From NCBI GenBank assembly GCA_024224995.1, contig JAAENB010000903.1, forward strand, positions 1 to 10,266: a stretch of 10,266 nt of DNA, written 5' to 3'. Shown here piece after piece: positions 1 to 6,383 of the stretch. The notes below the pieces were generated by a model. The model had not been told where the DNA came from and did no database searches. It was given only the letters and a program-made list of their open reading frames with translations. Source of the stretch: a bacterium (lineage in GTDB: Bacteria; Spirochaetota; UBA4802; UBA5550). Each line of letters starts with the position of its first letter. The first letter of the stretch is position 1. A program made the position numbers and the translations under genes.

Positions 1-2
1 AG

Positions 3-22
3 AGACGTTGCATGCAACGTCT
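3..22. repeat. 20-bp perfect palindrome, REP-like
   Basis: agacgttgca/tgcaacgtct is a perfect 10+10 palindrome with no spacer. The GACGTTGCATGCAACGTC core resembles dispersed extragenic palindromes that I recall from many unrelated bacteria. A diverged copy lies at 233-253, with one extra central base and a G:T mismatch. Confidence 0.75.
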
Positions 23-54
23 TTACGGATTGGTTTCCGGAGATTTGTCCCGGA

Positions 55-132
55 TCAACACCACAGAGGGGTTAAACCCCAAATAAACACCGTGTCAACA
101 CCACAGAGGAGGAATCCCAAATAAACACCGTG
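55..132. repeat. tandem ~39-bp direct repeat, two copies
   Basis: Copy 1 (55-94) and copy 2 (95-132) both begin tcaacaccacagagg and end ccaaataaacaccgtg, and differ only in a short middle part. Copy 1 carries the small palindrome ggggtt-a-aacccc (68-80), which copy 2 has lost. The copies abut directly, so this is a recent duplication or a two-unit array inside the larger element. Confidence 0.75.
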
Positions 133-133
133 A

Positions 134-153
134 GGGCACGGCACGCCGTGCCC
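134..153. repeat. GC-rich hairpin, 9-bp stem
   Basis: gggcacggc-ac-gccgtgccc forms a 9-bp perfect stem with a 2-nt centre and is followed by ctac. The sequence resembles another widespread class of extragenic palindrome (GGGCACGGC...GCCGTGCCC). It begins two bases after the tandem repeat, and no T-run follows on either strand, so it is not a simple intrinsic terminator. Confidence 0.65.
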
Positions 154-232
154 CTACACGTACCGAATCCCCTCGCAGGGGTCGCACTCCTTCCCGGAAT
201 CTCCATAGCCCTGACCGGAAACCAGCCAGTAA

Positions 233-253
233 AGGCGTTGCACTGCAACGTCT
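233..253. repeat. second, diverged REP-like palindrome
   Basis: aggcgttgca-c-tgcaacgtct is the inverted partner of the palindrome at 3-22. It has a single central C and one non-Watson-Crick position (G235 opposite T251). With the flanking ccggaaaccagcc (215-227) it forms the right arm of the composite element. Confidence 0.65.
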
Positions 254-256
254 CTC

Positions 257-645
257 AGAACCAAACCCTGGCCGGAGCATCTTCGTAAAACAGACCCCGG
301 TATCACCACAGTTTCTTCTGTATTTTTCCCCGTTCGACGGGGTCCGCTCTCTCAAGAAACTAAGATTTCCGGAATCCCCTGAAAAAATCAGCATAAATTT
401 TTAACCAAAAATAGCCGGAATTGGCCAAAAAACTTGACACTATACCGCTTTTGTTGTATATTATATGGATACGATTTCAGCACCCCTTTAATCAGTATCA
501 ACAATTATCACCGGAAAATCGATTTTGAAGAAAAGAATATGCCAGAGTGTATCTTTTCATTTTCTGATTGCCCGGTTTTTGACAGGATAATTAAAAACTT
601 TTAATTACATTAGAAGTATAACTTTTTAATGCTGCGAGGGAATGT
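257..645. other. non-coding region: hairpin, then leader of the HD-GYP gene
   Basis: No gene is seen here. A GC-rich hairpin ccccgt-tcg-acgggg lies at 328-342; its T-run is on the 5' side, so it is a poor terminator in either direction. Composition then drops to AT-rich, and a promoter follows at 434-462. The remaining ~175-nt leader (about 470-645) contains the perfect palindrome aaaatc/gatttt (515-526) and a possible stem gaaaaga (530-536) with tcttttc (552-558). I recognise no known riboswitch, including the c-di-GMP GEMM type. The ribosome-binding site is the weak gaggg at 636-640, five bases before the ATG. Confidence 0.5.
434..462 (+). promoter_or_regulatory. sigma70-type promoter for the HD-GYP/MinD operon
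   Basis: A perfect -35 box TTGACA (434-439), a 17-base spacer and a -10 box TATATT (457-462, five of six consensus bases) predict a start near 469. It is the best promoter upstream of the first gene and leaves a leader of roughly 175 nt. Confidence 0.65.
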
Positions 646-2094
646 ATGAAACTATTAAGATTATTACCTATTTTTTTACTGTCCATAATGATGTTTATGG
701 CCCCACCTTTTTTGTATTCACAAAAAGATTATACCGGCACCATAAAGGATTTTGAAAAAGCCTATTTTCTTGATAAACATAATGAAAAGAATAAGAAGAT
801 GTATTATAAAGCACTTCTTAAAGCAGGGGACCGGCAATACGAAAAAATTGACCTTAAAAACGCGGCTGATAATTATTTAAAAGCGCTCTCTTTGTATAAT
901 AGTAAAATACTCAAGGATAAATTGAGATCAATTTCGGATATAAACAGGTTTCGAAATAAAAAAACAAAAAAAAACAGCCTGTTTTTGCAAAAAAATATTT
1001 CAATACTGGTCGTTATGAGCTGTGTTTTACTGGTTGTAATAATGGCGCTCGTAATATGGGAAAAGGTCTTGAAAAAAAAGAGCCCTAAATCTTCTTCAGC
1101 AATGCTCGCGAATATGCCTCCGCTTGATGAATTACAACACTTCGATGAAGAATGCTACTCCGATGTGGTCCGGGCAAACCGTTTGCTTGCCCTCAATCGA
1201 GAGCTTAAAAAATCTTCTCTGAACGGTGAGATTGTTCAGGAATACATTTTAGAACTGAATCATGAATTAAAAAGCAGTATTTTAGACCTGGTTGAAAAAA
1301 AATTAGACAACGCTGTTCCTGAAGACACCTCGTCGAATGCGTTCCTTGAAATCCTCATGCCCCTCATAACCGACGAAAATAGCGCTATTCAGGATAGAAC
1401 AATAGGAATTGTGAATAGCTTTTTACCCTCCCATAATTCGGGTAATTCACAGGAAACCAATTTGCTGCGATCCCTGGGAGTTATGGCAGACTCAAAAACC
1501 GGAAGAAAAAATCATTCTCTTAATGTCGCTGAATTATCCTACAAGATCGCTTGTGAACTGGATCATCCTGAGATTGATCCGGAAATGGCCCGGAAAGCAG
1601 GTCTAATCCACGATGTTGGCCTCCTGGAAATAGACAGTAGTATTATGCTTGAGAACCGGGAGTCGACATATGATTCTTCGCGGGGCCGCCTTACCAATAT
1701 TTCGCAAGAACAATACGAAATTATTAAAACTCATTCTCTGAGAGGCCTGCGCCTTATGAATTTCACCCGGATACCGCCTATTATAAAAAACGGCATACAA
1801 TATCACCATGAGAGACTCGACGGAAGCGGCTATCCCAACGGCCTTAAGGGTGAAGAAATTCCCCTCATAGCCCGGCTTATTGCCGTGGCCGATTTTTTTG
1901 AATCCCTTACCTCGCAGCGTCCCAATAGAAAGGCAGTACCAAAGCGGACCTGCCTGGAAATGCTTATCTCTTCCTCAGGAACTCATTTTGACAGGGATAT
2001 TGTGCAAGCCCTGAAAAGGCTCATCCCCGTCAATATAACCCATCAAGAAACCGTTCAAGAAACCGTTCAAAATAGAATAGGAGCTGCCATATGA
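646..2094 (+). CDS. membrane HD-GYP domain protein with periplasmic TPR-like segment (putative c-di-GMP phosphodiesterase)
   Basis: A 482-residue sensor-like protein. Residues 1-25 are a signal peptide or first membrane segment ending FLYS/Q. Residues 30-95 are charged helices with a TPR-like pattern around residues 56-87. Residues 118-138 span the membrane, followed by a lysine-rich stop, so the TPR part should be periplasmic and the rest cytoplasmic. The HD-GYP domain covers about 275-460. It keeps H290, H322-D323, H363, H387-H388-E389, the GSGYP loop (393-397) and D416, the expected metal ligands and signature. HD-GYP domains hydrolyse c-di-GMP to pGpG or GMP. The usual HDxGK lysine is replaced (HDVGLL), and two residues appear inserted just before H290, so activity is plausible but unproven. 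The C-terminal tail carries a duplicated QETV. The next gene starts inside its stop codon. Confidence 0.88.
   Translation: MKLLRLLPIFLLSIMMFMAPPFLYSQKDYTGTIKDFEKAYFLDKHNEKNKKMYYKALLKAGDRQYEKIDLKNAADNYLKALSLYNSKILKDKLRSISDINRFRNKKTKKNSLFLQKNISILVVMSCVLLVVIMALVIWEKVLKKKSPKSSSAMLANMPPLDELQHFDEECYSDVVRANRLLALNRELKKSSLNGEIVQEYILELNHELKSSILDLVEKKLDNAVPEDTSSNAFLEILMPLITDENSAIQDRTIGIVNSFLPSHNSGNSQETNLLRSLGVMADSKTGRKNHSLNVAELSYKIACELDHPEIDPEMARKAGLIHDVGLLEIDSSIMLENRESTYDSSRGRLTNISQEQYEIIKTHSLRGLRLMNFTRIPPIIKNGIQYHHERLDGSGYPNGLKGEEIPLIARLIAVADFFESLTSQRPNRKAVPKRTCLEMLISSSGTHFDRDIVQALKRLIPVNITHQETVQETVQNRIGAAI
2044..2070 (+). repeat. 12-bp in-frame tandem repeat at the end of the HD-GYP gene
   Basis: caagaaaccgtt is repeated twice and followed by caa. 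This encodes QETV-QETV-Q in the tail (residues 467-475), outside the HD-GYP core. Being a multiple of three, copy-number change would not shift the frame. Confidence 0.7.
2079..2083 (+). promoter_or_regulatory. ribosome-binding site for the MinD-like gene
   Basis: AGGAG lies seven bases before the ATG at 2091, inside the 3' end of the HD-GYP gene. With the ATGA stop/start overlap it supports translational coupling of the pair. Confidence 0.7.
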
Positions 2095-2903
2095 ATCATA
2101 TACTAAAAAAAGCGCAGATTGTCACGGTTTCGGGCGGAAAAGGCGGAATTGGAAAAACTTTTTTTACAATAAATTTCGCACTTGAACTGAAGAACAGGGG
2201 ATTCAGGGTACTTATCTTTGACGCGGATCTGAACCTTTCAAACGCCAGTATACTCTTAGGGATAGATGACAATAAAAATTTTAAATATTTCCTGGAAGAA
2301 CGAATCCCCATTAGTGATGTGATACAAAAGGGTGTAGGCGGAATTGACGTGTTGTATGCCGGCAATGATCCCGGTGATGTTATGACGGTGAGAAATAAGG
2401 AATACTCGGTAATTGCCAGGGGTCTTGCCCAGGTTCAGGAATTCTATGATTTTATTATTGTTGATACCCAGGCGGGATTGAACATGTTTAATCTCAAACT
2501 TATGCTCGACACGTCCCAGCAGGTTTTTTTTGTAACCAATCCTGAAGTTACGGCGCTGGTAGATCTGTACAAAGTAATTAAAGCCGCTTCATTTAAAAGA
2601 CCGGGTAGAACATTTAACATTGTAATCAACCGGGCGGCTTCGGCAAAACAGGCCGTGGATATATATTCAAAGATATCCGATGCTGTTTACCGGTTTAATA
2701 TCAAGTCGAACCTGGAGTTTATGGGATATATTCTTGATGATCATAAACGGGTGCTGGAATCGATTCAAAAAAGGACTCCAATATTATTGCTTCATAAAGA
2801 AGGGACCATTAAATCCTGTTTTTCACTGGTGGCCAATAACTTTTTAAAAAAATCCAGGATTAAGACGAAAAAGAATCTGGTGTACGCGCTTATCAATAAG
2901 TAG
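2091..2903 (+). CDS. MinD/FlhG-family P-loop ATPase
   Basis: A 270-residue cytoplasmic ATPase of the deviant-Walker-A (ParA/MinD) class. It has SGGKGGIGKT at 14-23 with signature lysine K17 and K22, the switch-I stretch DADLNLSNASILLG (44-57), and Walker B IIVDTQAG (122-129). These motifs are closest to the FlhG/YlxH branch (DADLGLANVDVLLG, DTGAG in family members), which places flagella and other polar structures. Two FlhG features are not visible: the N-terminal DQAxxLR helix that stimulates FlhF, and a clear amphipathic membrane-targeting helix at the C-terminus, which is instead lysine-rich (KKSRIKTKKN). No flhF or flagellar gene is in view. The ATG overlaps the upstream TGA (ATGA). Coupling to a membrane HD-GYP protein suggests that its ATPase or localisation role answers to c-di-GMP signalling; this is inference. 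A ParA-like or CpaE-like role is possible. Confidence 0.85.
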   Translation: MNHILKKAQIVTVSGGKGGIGKTFFTINFALELKNRGFRVLIFDADLNLSNASILLGIDDNKNFKYFLEERIPISDVIQKGVGGIDVLYAGNDPGDVMTVRNKEYSVIARGLAQVQEFYDFIIVDTQAGLNMFNLKLMLDTSQQVFFVTNPEVTALVDLYKVIKAASFKRPGRTFNIVINRAASAKQAVDIYSKISDAVYRFNIKSNLEFMGYILDDHKRVLESIQKRTPILLLHKEGTIKSCFSLVANNFLKKSRIKTKKNLVYALINK

Positions 2904-2938
2904 CGGCATGGCACTCCTCCCCAGGCGCCGAGTATCGT

Positions 2939-4579
2939 TTATGATTTTTCCCCGGGATCCTTTTCGCGGTATTCAGTTGGAGTTATTTTCATAACTTTCA
3001 GAAAGGCCCGGTTAAAGGTGCTTAAGCTTTCAAACCCCGTTGAAAAAGCGATCTCTATTATTGAACTTTTTGTTTCCCGTAGTTTTTTTGTGGCCTCCAC
3101 AACGCGGAGTTCGTTAATATATTCGTTGATCTTTTTGTTGGTATATAATTTAAAATACCTGCTCAACGAATCGTGGTGCATGTTAAGAGAGGCGGCCAGG
3201 GCTTCCCGTGATATGTCGGAGTTATAATTTTCATGAATATATGACAGCGCTTTTTTTATTTTTATTTCAATACTCGCGGTAATAATCGATTTTTTCTTCT
3301 GATTTTTCGCGCTGCTGATTTCTTTATATAGAAATGAGTTATCAATCTCTTTTACCGCGTGGCTTAAAAAAATCGTAAGGATATTCGCGTCATCACTGGT
3401 AAAGGAGCTCTCAGAAGGAGGATTTTCAAGAAAACAGACTCCTGTTGTCTCCCCCCGTGATTGAATGGGAAGGCAAATAGTATTTCCCGAAATGATAAAT
3501 GTACCTTTATTAAAAACCATATCAACAATATCAGCGGCGTAATCAATTACTCCCGGGACAATTTCATTTTTATGGGCTTTTAATTCCAGGTTGTCTTCTT
3601 CATTTACCAGGAAGATATACCCCGCCCCGGCAGAGGCGATAATCATGATCCTTGACAAAAGAGTATCAAGCAGTTTTGATAGATCCGAAACAATACTAAT
3701 ATCACGGCTTAACCGGTTTCCCCCCTGCCCCGATTCCCTGGAAATAAGATCCCTGAGAGCGGTAAAATCATTAAGCATTTCCATATATAACTCTTTGCCG
3801 ATCGCGTCAAAAAACTGTTCCCGGTTCTGCTCGTCAATGGTTTCCTCAAGCTGAATATTTAATTCTTCAACTTCATGGAAAAGATCAATTAATTTGTCCT
3901 GCAAAACATGGGCCATTGAGAGGATAATTAGAATAAAAGAGAATTCCATAAGATATATTGACGTATACAATGAACTACTAATACACATATCATTAAGAGC
4001 GGTAAAAAAGAATAATATCAGTGATATTAATATCGGCAGGGCGTATTTTTTGCTGTCATTGACAAAATGCTTTATAATAAGATATATCAAAAAAATAAAT
4101 CCCGCGATCATTGAGAGATATTGAACCTGGAATATAATTCCCGGTTCTCCCGTATAATAGGTAATACGGATATTTGCCCCCAGGGTAATTTTTTTTATAA
4201 TAGTCGTATCAATGGAAAGAGTCAGTTCATTATGGACTGTCAAACCGAGTACAATTAACATCCCAAACCAGGTTATAACGGCAATGGAAATCTTTTTTGA
4301 GAAAAAATCAGTATAATTGCTGATAAACCAATAAATAGCGATACAGAAAGATGAGAGGCTCACATACTGGAATCGCTGCCAGAATATTCCCTGTTCAACT
4401 GAGCCTGAATAATACAAACCAACGGTAAAAATATTATACAGGGTAATAGCAAAACAGGTAAACGCGAAACTGATATTCACTCTATCTGACGGTCTTCGGA
4501 TAAAGAGGAGCAGGTAATATATTCCAACATAAAAACAGATTGATGTTGTAAAAGTAATTGCCAGTATAATCCAATTCAT
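2939..4579 (-). CDS. membrane-bound 7TM-GAF-AraC family transcriptional regulator
   Basis: A 546-residue fusion. About seven hydrophobic helices (roughly 3-27, 35-58, 69-88, 97-115, 149-171, 179-197, 205-225) make an N-terminal sensor like the 7TM region of some histidine kinases (WQRFQYVSL... in helix 3). A helical, probably coiled-coil linker (228-275) follows, then a GAF-like domain (about 298-412) and a C-terminal AraC/XylS DNA-binding domain (437-538). The AraC part has two helix-turn-helices (456-479 and 506-530) and the family's ending PTEYR. There is no kinase or receiver domain, so sensing and DNA binding are in one membrane-tethered polypeptide. The ligand is unknown. The start is fixed by an in-frame stop shortly upstream, although no good Shine-Dalgarno precedes it. 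It diverges from the STAS gene, which may be a target; this is inference. Its 3' end faces the MinD-like gene across 35 bp. Confidence 0.88.
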   Translation of the reverse strand: MNWIILAITFTTSICFYVGIYYLLLFIRRPSDRVNISFAFTCFAITLYNIFTVGLYYSGSVEQGIFWQRFQYVSLSSFCIAIYWFISNYTDFFSKKISIAVITWFGMLIVLGLTVHNELTLSIDTTIIKKITLGANIRITYYTGEPGIIFQVQYLSMIAGFIFLIYLIIKHFVNDSKKYALPILISLILFFFTALNDMCISSSLYTSIYLMEFSFILIILSMAHVLQDKLIDLFHEVEELNIQLEETIDEQNREQFFDAIGKELYMEMLNDFTALRDLISRESGQGGNRLSRDISIVSDLSKLLDTLLSRIMIIASAGAGYIFLVNEEDNLELKAHKNEIVPGVIDYAADIVDMVFNKGTFIISGNTICLPIQSRGETTGVCFLENPPSESSFTSDDANILTIFLSHAVKEIDNSFLYKEISSAKNQKKKSIITASIEIKIKKALSYIHENYNSDISREALAASLNMHHDSLSRYFKLYTNKKINEYINELRVVEATKKLRETKSSIIEIAFSTGFESLSTFNRAFLKVMKITPTEYREKDPGEKS

Positions 4580-4609
4580 AATAAACAGTGTTTTTTATAT
4601 GAAATTTTA

Positions 4610-4638
4610 TTGACGTAAAACGATTTTTATACTATAAG
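4610..4638 (+). promoter_or_regulatory. sigma70-type promoter for the STAS gene
   Basis: TTGACG (4610-4615), a 17-base spacer and TATAAG (4633-4638) each match five of six consensus bases. Predicted initiation is near 4645, about 70 nt before the STAS start. It lies in the divergent region shared with the 7TM-GAF-AraC gene. Confidence 0.55.
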
Positions 4639-4643
4639 TATAA
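4627..4643. promoter_or_regulatory. 17-bp inverted repeat over the -10 box, candidate operator
   Basis: ttatact-ata-agtataa has two perfect 7-base arms around a 3-base centre and covers the -10 of the STAS promoter. Its position would suit a repressor or autoregulator. An AT-rich -10 region can be palindromic by chance, so support is moderate. Confidence 0.4.
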
Positions 4644-4700
4644 TTGCTTTTGCAAATATGTCTACTATTTATTTTTATAAAGTTAGATAATAAATTTCTC

Positions 4701-4705
4701 GAAGG
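4701..4705 (+). promoter_or_regulatory. ribosome-binding site that decides the STAS start
   Basis: GAAGG abuts a possible TTG start at 4706, leaving no spacing, but stands nine bases before GTG at 4715. The GTG is therefore the better start and gives the typical STAS N-terminus (M)VEIKIEEKN. Confidence 0.55.
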
Positions 4706-4714
4706 TTGTCTTTA

Positions 4715-5059
4715 GTGGTTGAAATAAAAATTGAAGAAAAAAACACTATTATTATAATTCATTTTTCCGGGATGCTCATGATTAGTACAATCGACAGCAT
4801 AAAGGAAATAGTTGAAAAACAGCTTGAAAAAGAAAAAAAAGTCATAGCTTTTAATATGAGAAAACTGGATATGATTGATTCTGTTGCCATGAATTTTCTT
4901 TTTAAATATTCAAAAATAGCCGCAGGAAAAAAGATTAAACTGCTGATTTATGACGTAAATGAACCAATTCAGAAGGTTTTCAAGGTCATTAAGCTCGACA
5001 AAGTAATCGACATTATTTCAAAAAATACTTTTGAGATAGATTATCTCACAAAAGACTAG
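4715..5059 (+). CDS. STAS-domain protein, anti-sigma factor antagonist-like
   Basis: A 114-residue single-domain protein of the SpoIIAA/RsbV size and fold pattern. It has a first strand IIIIHFSGML (12-21), helix 25-42, strand VIAFNMRKLDMID (43-55), the loop-helix DSVAMNFLFKYSKIA (55-69), strand IKLLIYDV and a final helix. STAS proteins of this type bind anti-sigma kinases and are switched by phosphorylation in a DSSG or DSTG loop. Here the loop reads DSVA: the aspartate and first serine remain, but the second Ser/Thr and the glycine are lost. Phospho-switching may therefore be altered, or the protein may work as a scaffold. No RsbW-like kinase or PP2C phosphatase gene is in the window. It has its own promoter, diverges from the AraC-type regulator and converges on the diguanylate cyclase 21 bp away. 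Confidence 0.75.
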   Translation: MVEIKIEEKNTIIIIHFSGMLMISTIDSIKEIVEKQLEKEKKVIAFNMRKLDMIDSVAMNFLFKYSKIAAGKKIKLLIYDVNEPIQKVFKVIKLDKVIDIISKNTFEIDYLTKD

Positions 5060-5080
5060 CGCTTTGGCCGCGAAGGGTGC

Positions 5081-6352
5081 TCATTTAAAAAGAACGACTC
5101 TATTTCGACCTTCTTCTTTAGCCTTATACAATGCGTCATCAGCTAATTTTATTATCTGTTTGGATTTTTCATCGCTTTCGTCCGGTATCATCTCTAATGA
5201 AGACACACCAAAACTGGCAGTTACAGAGAGTTTTTTCCCGCCCGAAATGTCGAAAGTATGATTCTCTATCACTTTACGGATTTTTTCCGCGGCACTATAC
5301 GCTCCACTTTTATCGGTTTCAGGCAGAATCACAACAATTTCTTCTCCTCCATATCGTGCTATAATATCTACTTTCCTAACATTATTTTTTAATATTGAGG
5401 CAACACCAACTAAAACATCATCACCTGCTTGATGACCATGAACATCATTTACTTTTTTAAAATGATCAATATCTATCAGCAACAGACTCAAATGACGCTT
5501 GAAACGTTTTGTTCGTTGAATTTCCTCATCTAACCTGGTACGAAAATATCGCCTGTTGTATATTTGCATTAACTCATCTGTTACGGACAATTTCTCGATC
5601 ACGCGATAGGCGTCCGATAGCTTTCGGGACAATCTCGAAATAAGAAAAAAGATAATGACCAGCAAAAACAATGATATTGCGACGCTTAAGCCGAGAAAAA
5701 TCATCCGGTTAGCAGCCATTTGACGGCTTATTTTAGTGATATCAAAAGAAACACTGATCCCTCCACGAACATCACCAATCTTGTACCCCTGTTTGCCATG
5801 GCATCCCAAACATCCCTTCTCAACATACAGGGGCGCCATATACCGGTAGGTTGAGTCTTCATTTTCAACTATCGTTGCGTATCTTTCCTTCTTGCCTTTC
5901 TCAAATTGATTGAGAGCTCTTTTTTCGAAATCATCAGGAATATTATTGGGGTTGAGCGGCAATAAACTGGTGATATGATATTTGAAATCACCTTCCTTTT
6001 CAGCATATTCCGATATCTCGCGGGTCATCAAAGCCGGATTTTTCTTCGTATACACCACTCCATCTTTAGTTTGTATGTCGGGATTTTCAAGATAAGGGTT
6101 GGAAACTATACCTTCAACCTTTTTTACGAATACGCCGCCATAACTGGCATTCCATCTTCTGGCGAGAACAATATTATTGAAGTGGCCCTTTGCGGTGGTC
6201 AAAAGCTGGTCTTTGATGACCTGGTTCGACCTGAACACAAAGCCCATAAAAATCCCCATCAGAAAAAGTACAATAACAAGGCTGATGTTAATAATAAACT
6301 TTTTCCAGATTTTACCTTTTTTCAATGTCTTATTTTTCGACATTATTTCCAC
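5081..6352 (-). CDS. diguanylate cyclase with periplasmic DUF3365/Tll0287-like heme-binding sensor domain
   Basis: A 423-residue membrane protein. TM1 is about 18-40 and TM2 about 217-239. The periplasmic part (41-215) resembles the DUF3365/Tll0287-like family (ARRWNASYGGVFV early; MAPLYVEKGCLGCHG late) and contains the c-type heme motif CLGCH at 181-185. The cytoplasmic GGDEF domain (255-423) has its active site as GGEEI (335-339), an active variant in many cyclases. It also has RKVD at 326-329, five residues before it, matching the RxxD inhibitory I-site. It should convert two GTP to c-di-GMP, with feedback inhibition, in response to a redox, gas or ligand signal at the heme; the signal is inference. 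The start may be the GTG used here (AAGGA four bases upstream) or the ATG three codons later (6343), with GGTGGA upstream. Confidence 0.9.
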   Translation of the reverse strand: MEIMSKNKTLKKGKIWKKFIINISLVIVLFLMGIFMGFVFRSNQVIKDQLLTTAKGHFNNIVLARRWNASYGGVFVKKVEGIVSNPYLENPDIQTKDGVVYTKKNPALMTREISEYAEKEGDFKYHITSLLPLNPNNIPDDFEKRALNQFEKGKKERYATIVENEDSTYRYMAPLYVEKGCLGCHGKQGYKIGDVRGGISVSFDITKISRQMAANRMIFLGLSVAISLFLLVIIFFLISRLSRKLSDAYRVIEKLSVTDELMQIYNRRYFRTRLDEEIQRTKRFKRHLSLLLIDIDHFKKVNDVHGHQAGDDVLVGVASILKNNVRKVDIIARYGGEEIVVILPETDKSGAYSAAEKIRKVIENHTFDISGGKKLSVTASFGVSSLEMIPDESDEKSKQIIKLADDALYKAKEEGRNRVVLFK

Positions 6353-6383
6353 CAGGTCCTTGTATTCATTAAAGCTGCTTTCT

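Larger units (their letters stand above)
1..256. repeat. REPIN-like composite inverted-repeat element
   Basis: The first 40 bases (palindrome, then ttacggattggtttccgg) reappear as a near-exact reverse complement at about 214-256 (ccggaaaccagccagtaaa, then a second copy of the palindrome). These arms enclose about 175 bp of GC-rich DNA containing a tandem repeat and further hairpins. Two REP-type palindromes in opposite orientation are the layout known as a REPIN, mobilised in trans by REP-associated Y1 tyrosine transposases (RAYTs); that link is family knowledge, and no transposase is visible here. The element may continue left of the window. The region has no credible coding content: the long minus-strand reading frame at 95-394 is arginine- and cysteine-rich repeat translation. 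Confidence 0.6.

Noticed and set aside
1..256. CRISPR array
   Set aside because: Only two tandem repeat units without unique spacers and no cas genes are present; the structure is inverted-repeat based.
328..342. ccccgt-tcg-acgggg as an intrinsic terminator
   Set aside because: The T-run lies before the hairpin on the + strand, and the minus strand has A after it, so neither direction fits a terminator.
95..394. Minus-strand 99-codon reading frame over the left repeat region
   Set aside because: It runs through palindromes and the tandem repeat, is rich in Arg/Gly/Cys, and has no recognisable domain; it is a by-product of GC-rich repeats.
2904..2938. Bidirectional terminator between the MinD-like and AraC-type genes
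   Set aside because: Only a 4-bp cggc/gccg pairing with a long loop is visible, without a matching T-run.
4706..4714. TTG at 4706 as the STAS start
   Set aside because: It would leave no space after the GAAGG ribosome-binding site; GTG at 4715 has nine bases and gives the usual family N-terminus.
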